DNA of 64,000 nucleotides from Bettongia penicillata ogilbyi (lineage: Eukaryota; Chordata; Mammalia; Diprotodontia; Potoroidae): contig JAJHZJ010000335.1 in the NCBI GenBank assembly GCA_023548195.1, forward strand, positions 6,767,677 to 6,831,676. Direction: 5' to 3'. Within the stretch, counting starts at the first letter, position 1. The number at the start of each line of letters is the position of its first letter. Position numbers and translations under genes: made by a program. Shown piece by piece: positions 58,841-64,000 of this stretch. Under the pieces are notes generated by a model, which saw only the letters and a list, made by a program, of their open reading frames with translations, had not been told where the DNA came from and searched no databases.

Positions 58841-59113
58841 CATTGTTGTTGCTGAGTTTTTTCAGACGTGTCCAATTCTTCATGACTCTATTTGGGCTTT
58901 TCTTGGCAAAGATCCTAGAGTTACCATTTCCTTCTTCAGCTCTTTTTACAGATGTGGCAGTGGAGGCAAGTTCTAACCCTAAATGCGATTCTAAATGCAC
59001 TCACCCAGGGTCATGCAGCTAATAAGTGTCTGAGGTCAGATTTGAACTCAGAAAGATGAGTTTTCCTGACTCCAGGTCTGGAAGTTGGTGCACTATGGCA
59101 CCCCTAGCTGCTC
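58841..59113 (-). mobile_element. Mar1-type CORE-SINE, antisense
   Basis: gttgttgctgagttttttca, then cttggcaaagatcctagagt, aataagtgtctgaggtcaga, and a head cactatggcacccctagctg. Confidence 0.82.
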
Positions 59114-60317
59114 CAGTAATAGTATTAGGGTTCATCATTCTCAACAACTCATTTTCAATGTTTGAATAGCACCAAAGGTCGATGGTCTCTGAGATGGTCT
59201 TCAGTTCTAACGTGGGCAGTAACAAACCTCCTTAGATACCTTGTCCTCCTTTTGTAGCCCATCTGCTCTTATCCTCTGCAGAGATGCCAGAGCTACTCTG
59301 TGAGGGAGGCAGTGGTGTGGGTGGGGATGGAGTGGGGCAAGGGGCACTAGGGAGAGCCTGGGAGGGAAGTACCATGGACAGCTCACTGTTTCTGGAGGCA
59401 GAAGATGGGAGTTCTAGTCTCAGTGCTGCTGCATATTTGGTGCCTGTGCCAATCAGGCTTTGTGTTAAATGATGGAGATACAAAAAAAAAAGACAAGAAG
59501 CAATCCCCTCCCCCAAGGAGCTCACGCTCATTTAATGGGGTCCGCAACCTGCAAACAAACGTACAAGGCAGCTTTGACCGGGGATCCCCAAAAGTCTTAA
59601 GCGTTAATACCTTACTAAGTTTAAGATCTTTAATAATAAGCTTTCAGTTTTAATAGCTTAAAACCACATGAAGGCTTTGGGGAGCCCCTGAACATATGGC
59701 AAATTGGAGGCTACCAATAGAGGGAAGGTATTAGTGTTACAGTCAGTTTACCTTCTCGGGCCTCAGTGTGATCATCTGTAAGATGAATGAGTTGGGCTAG
59801 AGAACCCCTGAGGCTCCTGCCCACTCCAGGTCTGTGATCCTTTGGAGGCAGGAAGATCCCGCTTTGTGTCGCTGCTCTGGGATCCCAGCTGACTTAGCTT
59901 TGGTGGGACTTGATTTCTCCAACTATTTGATGAGGATGGTAATATGAAGGCTGCCTACTGGCACATATGTGTTATGATGAGGCTGAAATAAAATGGGTTG
60001 AGAATCTGCATAAGAGACCCCAAGACTCCTGAAATATCACCTATTATGTTTCCATGGTCTGCAGGGAAAATGCATTACCTATCCTTCAGGAAAACCTGCT
60101 TGGTTCATAGGGTTTCATTCTAGAATGGAATCTTAAACACCACCTGGTCCAACCATTTAATTATACATACAAGAAAACTGAGGCTCTCTCAGAGGAAAGT
60201 GATTTGCCTGTAGTTGCACAGAACTGAGAGTCAAACCCAAGTCCTCTGACTCCAAATCCAGAGCTATTTGAAGGGTTCCATTTTGGGGGCTCCTTGAGAA
60301 GCTTGGTGGGTTATATC

Positions 60318-60567
60318 CTCAGGAGCACAGTGGACAGCGAGCTGAGCCTAGAGTCAGGAAGACTCATCTTCCTGAGTTCAGATCTGGCTCAGACATTTAC
60401 TAGCTGTGTAGCCCTGGGCAAGTCAGGGCAAACCCTGTTTGCCTCAGTTTTCTCATCTGGAAAATGATCAGGAGATGGAAATGGCCAATAACTCCAGGAT
60501 CTCTGCCAAGAAAACTCCAAATGGGGTCACAGAGAGTCAGACAGGACTGAAAACAACCCAACAACGA
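60318..60567 (+). mobile_element. Mar1-type CORE-SINE
   Basis: Head aggagcacagtggacagcga, core agctgtgtagccctgggcaa, 3' part gccaagaaaactccaaatgg, ending in accctaacaac-like text (caacccaacaac). Confidence 0.83.
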
Positions 60568-60999
60568 GTTATACCCTCAGTGAGCACAAACTACTATGCC
60601 TCCAGTTTCTAATTCCACTGGAGAGGGCCTTTATATTCCTGAGTAAGATTCTCTTTAAGGTCTTCTGGTGTTTGGCATTTGTACAACCAGCAAGCTGGCT
60701 CTATGCCCAAGTTCCTCACCCACCCCCAGCTGGGAAAGACTAGACCACAATTGGCTCTGGAGTCTGGAGTCGTCTGGAATCGTCGAGCTAGCTGCTTGAG
60801 GGTATCATGATTTCCAAGGTGTTTCATTAGTCTCCAGGGCACTTTGCCACGCAAATGACTTTGGCTTCCTGCTGGTGACTGTCACACCTTCAGAGGTTTC
60901 AGTAACACTCAGGTCCTTACAACCTAGTCTTCTACAGTTTGAAAAAGGGCACAGAAAATAAAACGCTAAATGGATGCTTAGAACATACAACAAAGAACT

Positions 61000-61155
61000 C
61001 CAGAGATGGAAGGGACCTTTGATTGCTGTGACATAGGATGTCAGAGCTAGGAAGATGGTACGTAGAATGTCCTAGCAGGAAGGGTCCTTGGAACCTAGAA
61101 TGACAGAGCTGGAAAGGAACTTAGAATGTAGAACTGAGGATGTCTGAGCTGGGAC
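61000..61155 (-). repeat. Short tandem array of SINE-tail units
   Basis: About four units (gaatgtcctagcaggaagggtccttggaac and variants) precede SINE-like text (gtgagaaaacagtcccagagag). It ends about 280 bases upstream of SYT13 exon 3. Confidence 0.65.
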
Positions 61156-61437
61156 AACATAGGGCATTTAACTGGTGACAGTTTCCAGGGCTTCCCTCAC
61201 TTTAGGTGAGAAAACAGTCCCAGAGAGGGCACAGCTGCTAAAGGTAATTAGGCTGATTGATCAGTTAATCAACAAATGTTTCCTAGATGCCTACTCTGTG
61301 CCAGCAGCTGGGGTAGGCACCTCTGCAAACGCTTTGGAGCTGGTTTTGCTGGCAAAGCAGTAAGTGGGAGCATAGGGAAAAGATGGAGCGGGGGAGATGG
61401 GGTCCTCAGGTGACTCCTGTGCTCCTCCCTCCCCCAG

Positions 61438-61572
61438 GTGTGGTGGAAGATGTCTGTGTGATTGAGACGTGGAACCCAGAGAAAGCTGCCAGCTGGAACC
61501 AGGCCCCGAAACTCCATTATTCCCTGGGATATGACCAGCAGAAGGCCCAGCTGTCTGTGACACTTCTGGAAG
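61438..61572 (+). CDS. SYT13: SYT13 coding exon 3 (codon 139 completed to residue 183)
   Basis: The exon follows a strong polypyrimidine tract and acceptor (ctccctcccccag) and completes the split Gly codon. It reads VVEDVCVIETWNPEKAASWN and then QAPKLHYSLGYDQQKAQL. The KLHYSLGYD segment is the first beta strand of the C2A domain, so this exon carries the linker-to-C2A boundary. It ends CTGGAAG|gtaaat, phase 1, consistent with the human LEA continuation. The remaining C2A, C2B and stop codon are outside the window. The C2 Ca2+-coordinating loops are not yet reached here, so their known loss in SYT13 cannot be checked from this window. Confidence 0.96.
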
Positions 61573-64000
61573 GTAAATACCCCATTCTTCCTTCTGCTTC
61601 CACCCTAATCCTTCACTCCTGAAGGATCTTCTTTACAGATCAAGGTAATGGGGGGAGGGGCGAAGCAATGATTGCGAAAACATTTCATGCAATTAAGGAT
61701 CTTAAGGAACCAGTGGTGAAAGAGACTTTTGAGATTATCCAATTCCTTCCCCATCTTATTTTTTCTTTTCTTTTGAAAAACTTCCATTATCTTTTGTTTT
61801 TACCTCACCTCCATTTCCCAACATATCTCTTCCCTTCTACCTCTCAGTTAGCCATCCCTTATGAATAAAGAAGAGAAGGAAAAGAAATAATTCAGCAAAC
61901 CTAACTAATCAATCCATCGAATATGTCATTGTATGCCTTGCTCTACACCCATCACCCCCTACCTCAGCAAGAAAGGTCCATTCTTACATCTGCTTTGAGG
62001 ATAAATCTCTCATTTTACAGATGAAGAAACTGGCACTCAGAGAGTTTAAATAACTCACCCAAGGTTACAAAACTAGTAAAGCGTGCAGCTGGGCTTTAAA
62101 CCTAGATCCATTGACTCCCATTTCAGCATTCTTTCCCTTACCCACTTAACTGCTTACCTGAACATGAATTCTCTCTACAACATCCCAGATAAATGGTTAT
62201 CCAGCTTCTGTTTGAAAACATTTAGTGACAGGAACCTCACTACCTCCCAAGACAGCTCATTCTACCTTTTAACAGTTCTAAGTATTTGGAAAATTTTTCT
62301 TTACATTTAAATGAAATCTTCCTAGCTGTAGATTCTACCCCTAAAGATGCTGTGAGGTAGGCTTACAGTCAGGAAGTCTTGAATTCAAATCCTACCTCAG
62401 ATACCTATAAGCTAGACTCTTTGTGCCTCAATTTCTATCTTTGTATTGCTTTTGATTGTCTCTAAGGTCTCTTCCAGTTCTAAAATTTCTGATTTATCCT
62501 TTGAATTTCTTTCTGGCCAGAAATGCCTATGGAATTTCCCCCATGGCTCTGATTTCATGATTACGGCTATTTTTGTAAATGATAGATTAGGCATTCCGGA
62601 GGGCACAATGAAAGGGAAAGTCAGAGCAGGATAAGGATGTGGGAGGCAAAGGCCTGAGGTGGATGGGAAAATGGGACCATAAAATGGTGGCAGGAAGAGA
62701 GAGTTTTTACCTAAGCAGCCTGCAATTCCAAATCGCAGTCAGAAAAAAGGAGAGCTCAGGGACAGTGGATTTTCTCATCCTAGCTGGGTGCATCCCTACT
62801 TACCTGAACTTATTCCAATTGCCCTACTCCCTAATGGTTGCTCAGTCTTTCACATTCTTTCTGTCTCTAAAATTATGATTCTGGGATTGCCCTATCTGGA
62901 GGGGTATTAAGGTTTAAAACACCAGGAGGATATGATGGTGTCCACAGCTCAGGAAAACAGAGCATTGATGATTAAACAGGTGTTGGCAGTTAACAGATAA
63001 ACCTGTGCTTTCTTTGTGTTCCAAACTCTAAATTCAAGGGACCACCTCTCCAAAGTCCCCAGGTCTCCTTTCCTCCATCTTAGATAAACAAAGCTAACCA
63101 AGTACCAAGGAATACAGATCCATCATGATATGCTGCTTGGGTTCTAGAGCCCGAGGCTTGGTATTGGGAGGAAAGTGGGCCCTAAATCTTTGGTAGATCA
63201 TTCTAGACCACATCATTTGAGAGCAGCCTGCTAGAATGGAAACTCCAGGAGATGGGGCATCTGGAGACCCAGGTTCAGATCCCATTTCTGGTACTTATTG
63301 GAATATGAAACTGGACAAATCATTTTATCTCTCTGAGCCTTGTTTTTAACTCCCACTACCTACATCACTGGGCTTTTATTAGGACTCTTTTATAAAGCTT
63401 AAAGTGATACAGAAATGTTTCACTTTGTCCACAGTGCCCCCTTCTAACTTTCCCTAGATTTTTCTCCCCTTTTAATTTAAAAAAAATGTTATTGATTTTT
63501 TAGGTTGTTATATCACATTCATTTCTTTTTTTTTTTTTTTTTTTTTAAATTTATTTATTTATTTATTTATTTTACATTCATTTTCACAAATTTTTGGGTT
63601 CCAAATTTTCTCCCTTTTTCTCCCCTCCCCCCACCCCAATACCCCAAGCAATCTAATTTTCCCTATCTCCAATCTGTCCTCTCTTCTGTCATCCCTCCCT
63701 TCCCTTGTCTCTATCTTCTCTTTTCTCCTGTAGGGCCAGATGACTTTCTATTCCTCATTAACTGTATGTCTTCTTTCCTAGTTGCAACAGCAATACTAAA
63801 CAATTGTTCCTCAAACTTTGAGTTCCAAATTCTCCCCATCCCTCCCTCCCCACCCATTCCCTTTGGTACGGCAGGCAATTCATTATAGGCCATATCTGTG
63901 TAGCTTTGCAAATGACCTTCCTGATAGTCGTGTTGTGTAAGACTAACTGAATTGCCATCCCTCCTCACCTGCCCCTCATTGTTTCTCTTTGATCCTGTCC
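61573..64000 (+). other. SYT13: SYT13 intron 3, 5' part (runs off the window)
   Basis: The intron starts with a consensus donor (gtaaat) at 61573. It contains an antisense MIR-like SINE near 61985-62135, other SINE remnants, unassigned sequence at 62480-63520, and an antisense HAL1 that extends past the window end. No further exon of SYT13 was recognised before 64000. Confidence 0.85.
63526..64000 (-). mobile_element. Young antisense HAL1 3' end in intron 3 (continues past the window)
   Basis: A T run of about 21 bases (the poly(A) tail on the minus strand) is followed by TAAA-type repeats and then the reverse complement of the HAL1 3'UTR, closely matching 29080-29550. Close similarity to the intact HAL1 and a clean long tail suggest a recent insertion. 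Its ORF1 would lie outside the window. Confidence 0.85.

Larger units (their letters stand above)
55940..61437 (+). other. SYT13: SYT13 intron 2 (5.5 kb)
   Basis: The intron opens gtaagc after the split Gly codon and ends in a long C/T tract plus AG. It is filled with L2-type 3' fragments and antisense or sense SINEs. 56160-56930, 59115-60310 and 60570-60990 hold no feature I can name beyond short MIR-like remnants. Confidence 0.93.

Noticed and set aside
1370..62140. tRNA genes, considered because of many tRNA-like heads
   Set aside because: The heads belong to tRNA-derived SINEs with CORE and 3' parts attached, and are too diverged to fold as functional tRNAs.

Overview
The window is mammalian nuclear DNA, most likely from a marsupial. 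It holds a classic multi-exon vertebrate gene with GT-AG introns among dense retrotransposons. The marsupial call rests on ORF1-only half-L1 (HAL1) elements, one with an intact ORF1, on an L1 lineage unlike that of placental mammals as I remember it, and on many tRNA-derived CORE-SINEs of the Mar1/MIR kind. The species cannot be fixed by reading alone.

One protein-coding gene is present, on the + strand: SYT13 (synaptotagmin-13). A CpG-rich promoter and 5'UTR lie at about 35.34-35.85 kb. Coding exon 1 is 35849-36037, exon 2 is 55714-55939 and exon 3 is 61438-61572. Together they encode the first 183 residues (N-terminal membrane anchor, linker, start of the C2A domain) of a protein of about 426 residues in human. 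The remaining exons lie beyond 64000. Splice phases (0, 1, 1) join cleanly and all visible splice sites are canonical.

The first 35 kb is intergenic and I see no other gene in it. It holds scattered SINEs, microsatellites, a palindromic MITE and one arm of a long inverted duplication. From 17.8 to 31.5 kb it is a retrotransposon pile-up. An L1 fragment carries a nested truncated L1. A 5'-truncated antisense L1 (20.88-30.90 kb) was then split by two separate + strand HAL1 insertions, each with recognisable target-site duplications. The second HAL1 (26576-29555) keeps an uninterrupted 366-codon ORF1.

Intron 1 (19.7 kb) starts with about 1.1 kb of strongly G/A-skewed DNA. It then holds a SINE-tail minisatellite, a polypurine tract of about 1 kb, the second arm of the inverted duplication, L2 and L1 debris, and a CAT/CGT array of about 285 bp. 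Intron 2 is mostly SINE and L2 debris. Intron 3 runs off the window inside a young-looking antisense HAL1.

The most unusual large-scale feature is a 1.1-kb inverted repeat (about 8.8-9.97 kb and 44.37-45.48 kb) whose 34-kb loop contains the SYT13 promoter and exon 1. I see no bacterial-type system, CRISPR array, tRNA or rRNA gene.
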